Positions 39,696-48,181 of a stretch of DNA of 51,824 bases are shown piece after piece. The stretch comes from Streptacidiphilus neutrinimicus (GTDB lineage: Bacteria > Actinomycetota > Actinomycetes > Streptomycetales > Streptomycetaceae). The translations under genes were made by a program, and so were the position numbers. The stretch covers positions 23,520-75,343 of the forward strand of contig NZ_BBPO01000040.1 of NCBI RefSeq assembly GCF_000787815.1, given 5' to 3'. The notes beneath the pieces are model-generated. The model had not been told where the DNA came from. It worked only from the letters and a program-made list of their open reading frames with translations, and searched no databases. Every line of letters starts with the position of its first letter. Position 1 is the first letter of the stretch.

Positions 39696-40637
39696 ATGGC
39701 GACCTCTTCAACGTCCGACGCCCAGGCGTCCCTTGACCGGGCGACCGAGGGAGGGCGGTTGGCCACGGCCCCGGTCTCCGGCATCGTCATGATGGTCGGC
39801 AGCGCCCTGTCCAACCAGCTCGGGGCGGCCACCGGCGCGCTCGCGTTCCCGGCGATCGGGCCCGCCGGGGTGGTCGCGGTGCGGCAGTGGGTGGCCGCCG
39901 TGGTGCTGCTGGCCGCGGGACGGCCGCACGTGCGGCGGTTCACCTGGCGACAGTGGTGGCCGGTGCTGCTGCTGGCGCTGGTCTTCGCGACGATGAACCT
40001 GACGCTCTACACGGCCGTCGACCGCGTCGGCCTCGGTCTGGCGGTGACCCTGGAGTTCCTCGGGCCGCTCACGGTCGCCCTGACCGCCTCCCGCCGCCGC
40101 GCCGATCTGGTCTGCGCGCTGGCGGCCAGCGCGGGGGTGGTGTGCCTGCTGCGTCCCAAGCCGACCACGGACTACCTGGGCCTCGTCCTGGGTCTGGCCG
40201 CGGCGGCCTGCTGGGCCGCGTACATCCTGCTCAACCGGGTGATCGGCGCGCGCATCCCGGGCGCCGAGGGCCCGGGCGCGGCGGCCGCGATCTCCGGCCT
40301 GCTCTACGTGCCCGTCGGGGTGCTGGTCTTCATCCGCCACCCGCTCACGACCGAGGCGCTGGCCTGCGCGGCGGCGGCCGGGGTGCTCTCGTCGGCGGTG
40401 CCGTTCCTCGTCGACATGCTGACGCTGCGCAAGGTCAACACGCAGTTCTTCGGCGTCTTCATGAGCGTCCACCCGGTGATGGCGGCCCTCGTCGGCTGGG
40501 TCGTCCTCGGCCAGCGTCTGCCGCCGGCCGACTGGCTCGCGATCGCCGCCATCGTCGCCGCGAACGCCGCCAGCACCCTCACCGCCTCCCGGCGCCGGGC
40601 CGCCCGCCCGGACGACCGCTCGGGCGACAGGCCCTGA
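39696..40637 (+). CDS. EamA/RhaT-type drug-metabolite transporter
   Basis: The 313-aa protein with 10 membrane helices shows the EamA duplication: GSALSNQLGAATGALAFPAI, FATMNLTLYTAVDRVGLGLA, VTLEFLGPLTVAL in the first half and ACWAAYILLNRVIGARIPGA, VPFLVDMLTLRKVNTQFFGV, FMSVHPVMAALVGWVVLGQR in the second. It probably exports amino acids or related metabolites. ATG 39696 is selected; the longer frame from 39651 lacks a ribosome binding site and starts in the operator region. Regulated by the divergent LysR. Confidence 0.88.
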   Translation: MATSSTSDAQASLDRATEGGRLATAPVSGIVMMVGSALSNQLGAATGALAFPAIGPAGVVAVRQWVAAVVLLAAGRPHVRRFTWRQWWPVLLLALVFATMNLTLYTAVDRVGLGLAVTLEFLGPLTVALTASRRRADLVCALAASAGVVCLLRPKPTTDYLGLVLGLAAAACWAAYILLNRVIGARIPGAEGPGAAAAISGLLYVPVGVLVFIRHPLTTEALACAAAAGVLSSAVPFLVDMLTLRKVNTQFFGVFMSVHPVMAALVGWVVLGQRLPPADWLAIAAIVAANAASTLTASRRRAARPDDRSGDRP

Positions 40638-40648
40638 GCGCCTCGGCG

Positions 40649-41464
40649 TCACGCGAAGGAGGCGTCGCCCTCCCAGGTCACCGTGACCACCTCGGGCAGA
40701 AGGGAATTGATCACGACGCGGCCGACGTCCCGCTTGAACGTCTCGACCAGCTCGGCCACCTCGCCCGGCGGGAACCTGCTCGTCAGGGCGGCCACGAGGG
40801 CGTCCTGGGAGACGCCCGCCTGCCCGGCGAGGATCCGCGTGTTGTCGCTGCGGCTGTTCCAGCCGGCGCCTGCGTTGCTGCGCCCGACGTGGATGGACTC
40901 GTCCGCGGTGAGGGCGGAGGCGCCCGCCTGGTGGATCAGGTTCTGGCTCGCGGCCCGACGCGCCGTCAGGTGGAAGAGCCCGCCGTGGATCTTCACCGAC
41001 GAGGAGCCGCTGGTCCTGTCGTGGACCTCGCCGCCGGTCGTGAGCATCACGTTGAGGTGGACGGCCAGCCGGGCGGTGGTGTCGCCGTCCCGCACCTCGA
41101 CCTCCACCGGCCGGGAGATGAGGTTGTTGCCGCCGTTGTTGCGGCACTCGGGACCGAAGCCGAATCCGGCCAGGGTGCGGTTCTTTCCCACGATGAGGTC
41201 GAGCAGCCGGTTGCCGTCCACCCGGGCGGGGGCTGTCTGCGAGGTCCTGGCCCGCTGGACGGCCGTCGCACCCGGCGCTCCGTGCCCTCCCCGCCCGAGC
41301 GCACGGTTCACGGCGGCGTTGCCGGCGGTGCGTTGAAGCGCGAGGAGGCGGGCGGCCGAGGAGGTGTCCGCGGAGCCGTCGACCGCGGGGCGCACGGGCG
41401 CCGCCCGGTCCGCCGCGCCCCGGGTGTCCGCCGCGGAGGTCCTGCCGGGGTCGTGCGCACGCAT
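40649..41464 (-). CDS. Candidate eCIS (contractile injection system) cargo/toxin with unrecognised C-terminal domain
   Basis: The 271-aa protein opens MRAHDPGRTSAADTRGA and contains RLLALQRTAGNAAVNRAL (about residues 39-56), then VQRARTSQ. This 'LLALQRTAGNAAV..' signature is the N-terminal segment shared by proteins associated with extracellular contractile injection systems in actinomycetes, where it precedes toxin, protease or DUF4157 domains. The rest (about 82-271) is an alpha/beta domain with NRLLDLIVGKNRTLAGFGFG, CRNNGGNNLISRPVEVEVRD, SSVKIHGGLFHLTARRAA and NAGAGWNSRSDNTRILAG; no family was recognised. There is one Cys and no signal peptide. No tube, sheath or baseplate gene is in the window, so any eCIS partner lies elsewhere. 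Confidence 0.7.
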   Translation of the reverse strand: MRAHDPGRTSAADTRGAADRAAPVRPAVDGSADTSSAARLLALQRTAGNAAVNRALGRGGHGAPGATAVQRARTSQTAPARVDGNRLLDLIVGKNRTLAGFGFGPECRNNGGNNLISRPVEVEVRDGDTTARLAVHLNVMLTTGGEVHDRTSGSSSVKIHGGLFHLTARRAASQNLIHQAGASALTADESIHVGRSNAGAGWNSRSDNTRILAGQAGVSQDALVAALTSRFPPGEVAELVETFKRDVGRVVINSLLPEVVTVTWEGDASFA

Positions 41465-41578
41465 GGGAAGCCTCTCCGGATAGCCGTCCTCCTCTTCTTA
41501 CCGTCGCGGGCACCCGCCAGGACACGTCCTCAAGGGCAGACCACCGTGCCCGAAGGTGCAGAGCCTCGCTTTATTTTA

Positions 41579-41593
41579 CAAGTGAAACACTTG
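41579..41593. promoter_or_regulatory. MarR-type palindromic operator upstream of the FUSC gene
   Basis: CAAGTG-AAA-CACTTG is a perfect palindrome 14 nt before ATG 41607, in an AT-rich island (TTATTTTACAAGTG). A second related half, AAGCTTGT, follows at 41597-41602. MarR regulators typically bind such 15-20 bp palindromes, and a MarR gene ends this operon. Confidence 0.65.
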
Positions 41594-41606
41594 CTAAGCT
41601 TGTCGC

Positions 41607-42878
41607 ATGCCCCAGAACCCCGTCCTCCCGCTGCGCGGCTCGCTGCGGCTGCGGCCCGCCGTCGGGCCGTGGCACCGGCCCGCGTTCAGCGTGGCCGTCG
41701 CCACCGGGCTCCCGAACCTCCTGCTGCTCGCGATCGGACGGCTCGACCTCGTGCCGTACACCTCCGCGGGAACGATGTGCGCGCTGTTCGCCCACGCGCT
41801 CCCCTACCGGGAGCGGGCGCGGACGCTGGCGTGGGTGGTCGCGGGGATGACGGCGAGCGTCGCGGTCGCGCTGACGGCCGCGTCGCTCACCCGCTCGGTG
41901 CTGGCGCTGGTGGCCCTGGCCTCGCTCATGGCCGGGCTGCAGAAGCTGATCTGCGACGCGACGCGGCTCGGACCGCCCGGGAACGTCATCTTCACCTTCG
42001 TGACCGCGTCGGCGTTCTTCCTGCCGCAGCGGCTGGACGCGGTGCCCGCGCACCTGGCGCTGGTCGGCGTGGGCGGGCTCGTCGCGTGGCTGGTCTGCCT
42101 GGCGCCGGCGCTGGTGCGGTCCCACGGTCCGGCGCTGACGCTCGCCCGGCCCCGGCCGCCGCGACCGCTGCGGATGCACCTGCCGCTCGCCTTCCGCGTG
42201 GCGCTGGGCTGCGCGCTGGCCGGAGGGGCGTCGCTGGCGGCCGGGGTCGGCCACCCCTACTGGGCCGTGGTGACGGCCGCCGCCGTCCACCGCGCCAACA
42301 CCAGCGTCTCCTTCCAACGCGCCCTGCAGCGCACCGTGGGCAGCCTGCTCGGTCTGCTGGTCTTCTCCGTCGCCGTGCCGCTCACCCACCTCCCGCGGGC
42401 GGGCGCGCTGCTGGCGCTGCTGTTCGTCGCGGCCTGCCAGGTGGGTGCGGAAGCGACCATCACCCGCAACTACTGGCTCGGGCAGGTCTTCGTGACCCCG
42501 ATGGCGCTGCTGCTGGTCAGCCTCGGCAGCGCCGAGCCGGTGGGCACGCTCGTCGGCGACCGCTGGCTGGACACGGTGTTCGGGGCTGCGCTCGGGATGG
42601 CGGGCGCGTTCCTGGTCACCAACCGCCGCGCGGGGGAGCGCCTGACGGCGGCGCTGCACCAGGCACGGGCCGCCCAGCGCCTGGCGCGCACTGACCCGGT
42701 CGGCGCCGACGCGCGCGCCCGGCTCGCCGACGCACTCCACGAGCTGCGAGAATCCGCCGACGGCCATGCGGGAGAGTGGTGGCAGCGGCCGGTTCCGCTG
42801 CAGGAGGTGGCACAGGTGGAGCAGGAGGGGCACCGGATGCTGGCCCTGTTGACGGAGCGGCAGGCTGCGCATGTCTGA
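41607..42878 (+). CDS. FUSC-family membrane protein (aromatic acid/efflux type)
   Basis: The 423-aa protein has two sets of membrane helices and a cytoplasmic tail, typical of FUSC (fusaric acid resistance/AaeB-like) proteins: AGTMCALFAHALPYRERART, PPGNVIFTFVTASAFFLPQR, AFRVALGCALAGGASLAAGV, GHPYWAVVTAAAVHRANTSV and QRALQRTVGSLLGLLVF, matching the conserved 'YW..lta..v......a..Ra..Ri.GTl.G'. It probably effluxes aromatic or weak-acid compounds. Its last 8 nt overlap the start of the MarR gene (ATGTCTGA), so the two are translationally coupled and probably autoregulated through the palindrome at 41579. Confidence 0.88.
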   Translation: MPQNPVLPLRGSLRLRPAVGPWHRPAFSVAVATGLPNLLLLAIGRLDLVPYTSAGTMCALFAHALPYRERARTLAWVVAGMTASVAVALTAASLTRSVLALVALASLMAGLQKLICDATRLGPPGNVIFTFVTASAFFLPQRLDAVPAHLALVGVGGLVAWLVCLAPALVRSHGPALTLARPRPPRPLRMHLPLAFRVALGCALAGGASLAAGVGHPYWAVVTAAAVHRANTSVSFQRALQRTVGSLLGLLVFSVAVPLTHLPRAGALLALLFVAACQVGAEATITRNYWLGQVFVTPMALLLVSLGSAEPVGTLVGDRWLDTVFGAALGMAGAFLVTNRRAGERLTAALHQARAAQRLARTDPVGADARARLADALHELRESADGHAGEWWQRPVPLQEVAQVEQEGHRMLALLTERQAAHV

Positions 42879-43437
42879 GCAGCGGCCGCGCGAGGGCGGC
42901 GAGCGGCCCGAGGCGCCTGAGGCGCGGGCGGACATCGTCACCGGCATCATGCGCCAGTGGCGGCAGGTCCACCCGGATCTGGACCTGGAGCCGATCGGCG
43001 TGATCGGCCGGATCAACCGCTGCGCCGCGCTGCTGCAACAGGCCGCGGACGCGCAACTGCGGCCCCAGCAACTCACCCGCGCCGAGTTCGACCTGCTCGG
43101 CACGCTGCGCCGGTCCGCCCGGCCGCTCACGGCCGGGGAGCTCGCCCGGGAGACCTTCGCCTCCGGCGCGGCCGTCACCAAGCGGCTGCGGCGGCTGGAG
43201 GAGCACGGCCTGGTCGAGCGGCGCACCGACGCGCGCGACCGCCGCGTCGCGCGGTTGACCCTCACCGACGCGGGCCGCGCACTCGCCGACCGCACCCTGC
43301 CGGAGCAGCTGGACCGCGAGCACGCACTGCTGTCCGGTCTGCCGCCCGAGCACCGCGCGGAGCTGGCCGAACGCCTGGGCGAACTGCTACTGCATCTGGA
43401 GGGCAGCATCCCGCACGCTCCCCACGCCGCAGGCTGA
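42871..43437 (+). CDS. MarR-family transcriptional regulator
   Basis: The 188-aa regulator has a winged helix LTRAEFDLLGTLRRSARPLT, AGELARETFASGAAVTKRLR, RLEEHGLVERRTDARDRRVA, RLTLTDAGRALADRTLPEQL, flanked by helices for dimerisation. The DxRDRR wing is intact. The start overlaps the FUSC stop by 8 nt. It probably represses the FUSC-marR operon and releases on binding an aromatic effector. Confidence 0.92.
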   Translation: MSEQRPREGGERPEAPEARADIVTGIMRQWRQVHPDLDLEPIGVIGRINRCAALLQQAADAQLRPQQLTRAEFDLLGTLRRSARPLTAGELARETFASGAAVTKRLRRLEEHGLVERRTDARDRRVARLTLTDAGRALADRTLPEQLDREHALLSGLPPEHRAELAERLGELLLHLEGSIPHAPHAAG

Positions 43438-43550
43438 TCTCCGAGATTTTTCCGCCGACCTCGTCGAGGATGTCGAAAACGCCGGGCGTGCTTCTACCTA
43501 CCCGTGAGCGCCCCCGCCGGGGGCGGGTACGACGAGCGAGGAGCGGAACG

Positions 43551-43952
43551 ATGAAGTACATGCTGCTGATGCAGTTCAGCGAGAAGAACGTCGACTTCCC
43601 CAAGATCGACGAGTGGAGGCCGGAGGAGATCCAGGCCCACATCCGCTTCATGACGGAGACCAACACCGCCCTGTCCGAGGCGGGAGAGCTGGTCGACGCC
43701 CAGGGCCTGGCGATGCCGGAGACCGCGAAGATCGTCCGCTCTCACAGCGGCGGCGCGCCGGTGGTGACCGAGGGCCCGTTCGCGGAGTCGAAGGAGTGGG
43801 TGGCCGGCTGGTGGATCGTGGACTGCGAGACCGAGGGGCGCGCGGTCGAGATCGCCGCGCAGGTCTCCGCCGCTCCCGGCCCCGGCGGACAGCCGCTGAA
43901 CATGCCGATCGAGGTGCGCCAGGTCATGTCCGGCCCGCCCGCCGAGCTGTGA
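43551..43952 (+). CDS. YCII-related DGPF-domain protein
   Basis: The 133-aa protein of the YCII/DGPF superfamily opens MKYMLLMQFSEKNVDFPKID, has ETNTALSEAGELVDAQGLAM and VTEGPFAESKEWVAGWWIVD, the latter containing the (D/E)GPF motif (here TEGPF). Such proteins are the standard genomic partners of ECF42 sigma factors. ATG 43551 follows GAGGAG. A 7-bp hairpin (CGCCCCC/GGGGGCG, 43509-43525) lies just upstream of the ribosome binding site. Confidence 0.88.
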   Translation: MKYMLLMQFSEKNVDFPKIDEWRPEEIQAHIRFMTETNTALSEAGELVDAQGLAMPETAKIVRSHSGGAPVVTEGPFAESKEWVAGWWIVDCETEGRAVEIAAQVSAAPGPGGQPLNMPIEVRQVMSGPPAEL

Positions 43953-43983
43953 CCGAGCCCGGACGAGCCCGGACGAAGCCCTG

Positions 43984-45282
43984 GTGACCGCGCTCGAACG
44001 CGACGTCGAGGACCTGCTGCGCACGCTCGCGCCGCAGGTCGTCGGCGTGCTCACGCGCCGCTTCGGCGACTTCTCCGCCGCCGAGGACGCGGTCCAGGAG
44101 GCCCTGCTCGACGCCGCGTCGCAGTGGCCCGTCGAGGGGGTACCGCGCAGTCCGCGCGGCTGGCTGCTCCAGGTCGCGGGCCGCCGGATGACGGAGCAGG
44201 TGCGCAGCGAGCAGGCCCGGCGTCGGCGCGAGGAGCTGGTGGCCGGGCAGGTCCCGGCCGACCGGCGCTCGGCGCCCGGCGCGGACGCGGACGCGGCGGA
44301 CGGCAGCGGCCGGGACGACACGCTGACGCTGCTCTTCCTCTGCTGCCACCCGGTGCTCTCCCCCGCCTCGGCGATCGCGCTCACGCTGCGCTCCGTCGGC
44401 GGTCTGACGACCGGTGAGATCGCCCGCGCCTTCCTGGTGCCCGAGGCCACCATGGGCCAGCGGATCAGCCGGGCCAAGCAGCGGATCAAGTCCTCCGGCG
44501 TCCCGTTCCGGATGCCGGACCCGGCCGAGTGGCCGGCCCGGCTGGACGCGGTCCTGCACGTGCTCTACCTGATCTTCAACGAGGGCTACGCCAGCAGCGG
44601 CGGCCCCGAGCTGCGCCGCGTCGAGCTCTCCCGGGAGGCGATCCGGCTCGCCCGAGCCGTGCGCGCGCAGCTGCCGGGCGACCCCGAGGTCGCCGGGCTG
44701 CTCGCGCTGATGCTGCTGACCGAGGCGCGCGGGCCCGCCCGCACCGGCCCGGAGGGCGAGCTCGTCCCGCTCGCCGAGCAGGACCGCGCCCGTTGGGACG
44801 CGGACGCGATCGCCGAAGGCGTGGCGCTGATCACCGCGGCCCTGCCGCGCGGACCGGTCGGCCCGTACCAGGTGCAGGCGGCGATCGCGGCCGTCCACGA
44901 CGAGGCGCCGACGGCCGCCGAGACGGACTGGCCGCAGATCCTCGCCCTGTACGGGGTGCTCGCCCGGCTCTCCGACAACCCGCTGATCACGCTCAACCGC
45001 GCGGTGGCGCTCGGCATGGTCGAGGGCCCGGCCGCCGGGCTCGCGCTGCTCGCCGATCCCCCGCCCGCGCTCGCCGGTCACCACCGGCTCCACGCGGTCC
45101 GCGCCCACCTGCACGAGCTTGCGGGCGACCACGAGGCCGCCGTCGCCGACTACCGCGCCGCCGCGCACCGCACCGCGAGCCTGCCCGAGCGCCACCACCT
45201 CACCCTCCGCGCCGCCCGCCTGGCCGCCGGCAACGCCGGGGACGCGCGGACCGCGCCGCCGAGCGGACGAGGGGATCCCTGA
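43984..45282 (+). CDS. ECF42-type RNA polymerase sigma factor with C-terminal extension
   Basis: The 432-aa factor has region 2 FGDFSAAEDAVQEALLDAAS and SPRGWLLQVAGRRMTEQVRS, region 4 ALTLRSVGGLTTGEIARAFL, VPEATMGQRISRAKQRIKSS, then a 200-residue TPR-like extension with the conserved VLYLIFNEGYASSGGPELRR, LALMLLTEARGPARTGPEGE, DNPLITLNRAVALGMVEGPA and HRLHAVRAHLHELAGDHEAA. This is the ECF42 layout: no anti-sigma factor, linked DGPF gene, with activity controlled by the extension. GTG 43984 is 31 nt after the DGPF stop, so both form an operon. Confidence 0.92.
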   Translation: MTALERDVEDLLRTLAPQVVGVLTRRFGDFSAAEDAVQEALLDAASQWPVEGVPRSPRGWLLQVAGRRMTEQVRSEQARRRREELVAGQVPADRRSAPGADADAADGSGRDDTLTLLFLCCHPVLSPASAIALTLRSVGGLTTGEIARAFLVPEATMGQRISRAKQRIKSSGVPFRMPDPAEWPARLDAVLHVLYLIFNEGYASSGGPELRRVELSREAIRLARAVRAQLPGDPEVAGLLALMLLTEARGPARTGPEGELVPLAEQDRARWDADAIAEGVALITAALPRGPVGPYQVQAAIAAVHDEAPTAAETDWPQILALYGVLARLSDNPLITLNRAVALGMVEGPAAGLALLADPPPALAGHHRLHAVRAHLHELAGDHEAAVADYRAAAHRTASLPERHHLTLRAARLAAGNAGDARTAPPSGRGDP

Positions 45283-45303
45283 CGCCCCTGGCCTGGCGAG
45301 GCG

Positions 45304-45753
45304 TCACCGCTGCCGGCGCACGGTCGCCTTGCCGCCCGTCACCAGGCCGGCCGCAGGCACGTCCTCGGCCACGACCGCCCCGGCGGCGACCACGGCGTCA
45401 CGGCCGACGCCGACGCCGGGCGGGCCGACCCTCACGGGCTCGTCGAGCCGGATGCCGTCGCCTACGCCGGGGGGCGGCGACGGCGGCGGAGTCGCGTCGG
45501 GCGGCCGCTCTGTCGACGGCTTGCCGGAGCCGCGGGAGAGGGCGGTCAGGAACACCAGCGAGGCCAGCAGCAGCGGGATCTCGGTGACCAGTTCCCAGGC
45601 CTCCACGTGCCGGTCGTGGAGATCCGCGACGACCGGCTCCGGGCCCGTCTCCCCCTGGATCTCCTTCCCACCGCGCGGCGCGCTCCGGCTCCGAGGCCAG
45701 GTGGTCACGCTCGCCACGAAGCGCTCGCGCGGACCCCCGGTGCGCGGTGACAC
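45304..45753 (-). pseudogene. Chimeric ORF ending in a hexapeptide acetyltransferase remnant
   Basis: The last 55 codons read GIRLDEPVRVG, then PPGVGVGRDAVVAAGAVVAE, DVPAAGLVTGGKATVRRQR. This is the C-terminus of a left-handed beta-helix acetyltransferase (maltose/galactoside O-acetyltransferase type), whose relatives have about 12 more residues ('DDVWIGaGa..') between PVRVG and PGV; these are missing. The N-terminal half (VVADLHDRHVEAWELVTEIP, LLLASLVFLTALSRG) is unrelated: one membrane helix of unknown origin, joined by a Pro-rich linker. The frame is open, but the product is probably not functional. Confidence 0.45.
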
Positions 45754-45841
45754 ACCGGAGGCGATCGTGGTGGCACCGCCTGTCGCGCCGACTGACCCTG
45801 CCCGCCGGGTGCCGGTCGGCGGCGGGCAGGGGCCGGTGGGC

Positions 45842-47695
45842 TCAGATGTCCAGCGCGACGTCGTAGTTGCGCAGCCACGTGTCGAGGGCCAGCACGACCT
45901 CGGCGGCGTTGCGCAGGTCCGGGCCGGGTGCGGTGGCGACCGCGTCGGCGGTGGCGCCGAGGTCCAGCAGGTCGCGCACGGGGGCGTCGCCGTCCGCGAG
46001 GAGCGCGCGCAGGTCGCCGCGGAGGACCTCGGCGTAGCCGGGGTCCTGGGTGGAGGGGTAGGGGCTCTTGACGCGCTCGGCGACCACGTCCGGCAGGACG
46101 TCGCGGGTGGCGGCGCGCAGCAGGGACTTCTCCCTTCCGTCGAAGGTCTTCATCGCCCAGGGGGCGTTGAAGACGTACTCGACCAGCCGGTGGTCGCAGA
46201 ACGGGACGCGGACCTCGAGGCCGGTCGCCATCGAGGCGCGGTCCTTGCGGTCGAGCAGCGTCTGGACGAAGCGGGTCAGGTGCAGGTGGCTGATCTCGCG
46301 CATCCGGCGCTCGTGGCCGCTCTCCCCCGCCAGGCGCGGCACCTCGGCGATGGCCTCGCGGTAGCGGGCCTGCTGGTAGCCGACCACGTCGACCTTCCCG
46401 AGCAGGCCGGGGGCCAGCAGCGCGTCCCGGCCGACGGTGGTGCCCTCGGCGGCGAAGCCGCGCTCGATGGCCCACAGCCACGGGAAGGAGTCGGCGGCGA
46501 CCGCGGCGGGGTCGTGGAACCAGGAGTAGCCGCCGAAGATCTCGTCCGCGGACTCGCCGGACAGCGCGACGGTGCTCTGCTCGCGGATCGCCCGGAACAG
46601 CAGGTAGAGGGAGGTGTCGCCCTCCCCCAGCCCGATGGGCAGGTCGCGGGCGAGCAGGACGGCGTCGCGGTGCTCGCGGTGGGTGAGGTCGGCCGTGTCC
46701 AGCACGATGTCGCGGTGGTCGGCGGCGACGTGCTCGGCGAGGGCGTGGGCGTAGGGGCCGTCGGGTGTGGCACGCAGCGCGTCGGGGCGGAAGTTCTCGG
46801 TCTGGCCGACGAAGTCGACGGCGAAGGAGCGCACCGGGCCGTGTCCGGCCGCGCGCAGCGCCTTCGCCGCCAGTGCGGTGACGGCGGAGGAGTCCAGGCC
46901 GCCGGAGAGCAGCGTGCACAGCGGCACGTCGGCGATGAGCTGGCGCTCGACGATGTCGTCGAGCAGCTCGCGCACGTGGCGGATCGTGGTGTCGAGGTCG
47001 TCGTTGTGCTCCTTGGCCTCAAGGGCCCAGTAACGGCGCTCGGTCAGGCCGCCGCGGCGTACCCGCAGGGTGTGGCCGGGGCGCAGTTCGTGCATGCCGC
47101 GGTAGACGGCGTGGCCGGGGGTCTTCACGAAGGCCAGCAGCTCGGCGAGGCCCTCGCGGTCGACGACGGCGCGGGCGAGGGGGTGGGCCAGGATCGCCTT
47201 GGGTTCGGAGCCGAACAGCAGGCCGTCGGCGGTCGGGTAGTAGTAGAGGGGCTTGATGCCCATCCGGTCGCGCACCAGCAGCAGCTCCTCGCTGCGCGGG
47301 TCCCACAGCGCGAAGGCGTACATGCCGTTGAGGCGGCTGGTGAAGTCCTCGCCCCACTCGAGGTAGGCGTGCAGGGCCACCTCGGTGTCGCTGGCTGTGG
47401 TGAAGGCGTGGCCGCGGGCGACGAGCTCGGCGCGCAGCTCGCGGTAGTTGTAGATCTCGCCGCTGTAGGTGGTGGCGAGCAGGGTGCGGCCGTCGTGGGT
47501 GACGGTCATCGGCTGGGCGCCGCCCTCGAGGTCGATGACGGCGAGGCGGCGGTGGCCGAGGGCGGCGTGGGTGTCCAGCCAGACGCCGCCGGCGTCGGGG
47601 CCGCGGTCGGTCATGGTGGCGTTCATCGCGGCGAGGACGGCGTGCTCGGTGGTCAGGTCCCGGTCGTAGGAGACCCATCCCGTGATCCCGCACAT
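45842..47695 (-). CDS. asnB: Asparagine synthetase (glutamine-hydrolysing)
   Basis: The 617-aa enzyme converts Asp, Gln and ATP to Asn and Glu. The glutaminase domain has the N-terminal Cys nucleophile (MCGITGWVSYD), GHRRLAVIDLEGGAQPM, YSGEIYNYRELRAEL and SDTEVALHAY. The synthetase domain has the PP-loop LLSGGLDSSAVTAL, GESADEIFGGYSWFH and DRKDRASMATGLEVRVPFCD. A dedicated promoter is visible upstream. There is no nonribosomal peptide or lantibiotic context, so primary metabolism is the simplest role. Confidence 0.93.
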   Translation of the reverse strand: MCGITGWVSYDRDLTTEHAVLAAMNATMTDRGPDAGGVWLDTHAALGHRRLAVIDLEGGAQPMTVTHDGRTLLATTYSGEIYNYRELRAELVARGHAFTTASDTEVALHAYLEWGEDFTSRLNGMYAFALWDPRSEELLLVRDRMGIKPLYYYPTADGLLFGSEPKAILAHPLARAVVDREGLAELLAFVKTPGHAVYRGMHELRPGHTLRVRRGGLTERRYWALEAKEHNDDLDTTIRHVRELLDDIVERQLIADVPLCTLLSGGLDSSAVTALAAKALRAAGHGPVRSFAVDFVGQTENFRPDALRATPDGPYAHALAEHVAADHRDIVLDTADLTHREHRDAVLLARDLPIGLGEGDTSLYLLFRAIREQSTVALSGESADEIFGGYSWFHDPAAVAADSFPWLWAIERGFAAEGTTVGRDALLAPGLLGKVDVVGYQQARYREAIAEVPRLAGESGHERRMREISHLHLTRFVQTLLDRKDRASMATGLEVRVPFCDHRLVEYVFNAPWAMKTFDGREKSLLRAATRDVLPDVVAERVKSPYPSTQDPGYAEVLRGDLRALLADGDAPVRDLLDLGATADAVATAPGPDLRNAAEVVLALDTWLRNYDVALDI

Positions 47696-47781
47696 GTGGC
47701 GTGGTGCCTTTCTGCGAGGGTCGGCGCGGCGCCCCGGGTGGGCGGGGCGTGGCCGGTCCGCTGCGGCCCGCCGACATGATC

Positions 47782-47810
47782 ACGCTAAGCAAGTTGGATG
47801 TAGGGCGCAA
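47782..47810 (-). promoter_or_regulatory. Candidate housekeeping promoter of asnB
   Basis: On the minus strand TTGCGC (47805-47810) and TAGCGT (47782-47787) are separated by 17 nt, close to the vegetative -35/-10 consensus, about 87 nt before the asnB start. The surrounding 47770-47830 is AT-rich for this DNA. The rest of 47696-48181 (between divergent asnB and pntA) has no gene. Confidence 0.5.
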
Positions 47811-48181
47811 TCATTACCTCGCCTTAAAGTCATGTTCGGGCCAACACCTCCCAACGGGTTTGACCAGCGCGTACGCCTCCCACTGCCGGGTTCCCCTGGC
47901 GGGTCGGGGCGGAACCGACCGTTCGACCGCCACCGATCTGACCCGAACCCGACGGGTCGTGCACACTCGATCGCCCGCGCGACACGCCGGGAAAACAGGA
48001 GGCCGGCCGCCGGTTCCTCAAGTGAGGCGAAAGTGAAACATGTCACGGTCCTGACCGGTCGGTATGCCCGCGTCCGACGGGTAGGTTCCTGCGACCAAGG
48101 GGGAAGGAGTCCCTACGACACTCCGTTTCCCCCGATCGCGGATCCCCCGTCACACCCTCCCCTGACGAGAGAACACGAGAC

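Noticed and set aside
28408-47695. A natural-product gene cluster suggested by type II thioesterase, methyltransferase, exporters and asparagine synthetase
   Set aside because: The genes are far apart, on mixed strands and lack any PKS, NRPS, RiPP or terpene core enzyme.
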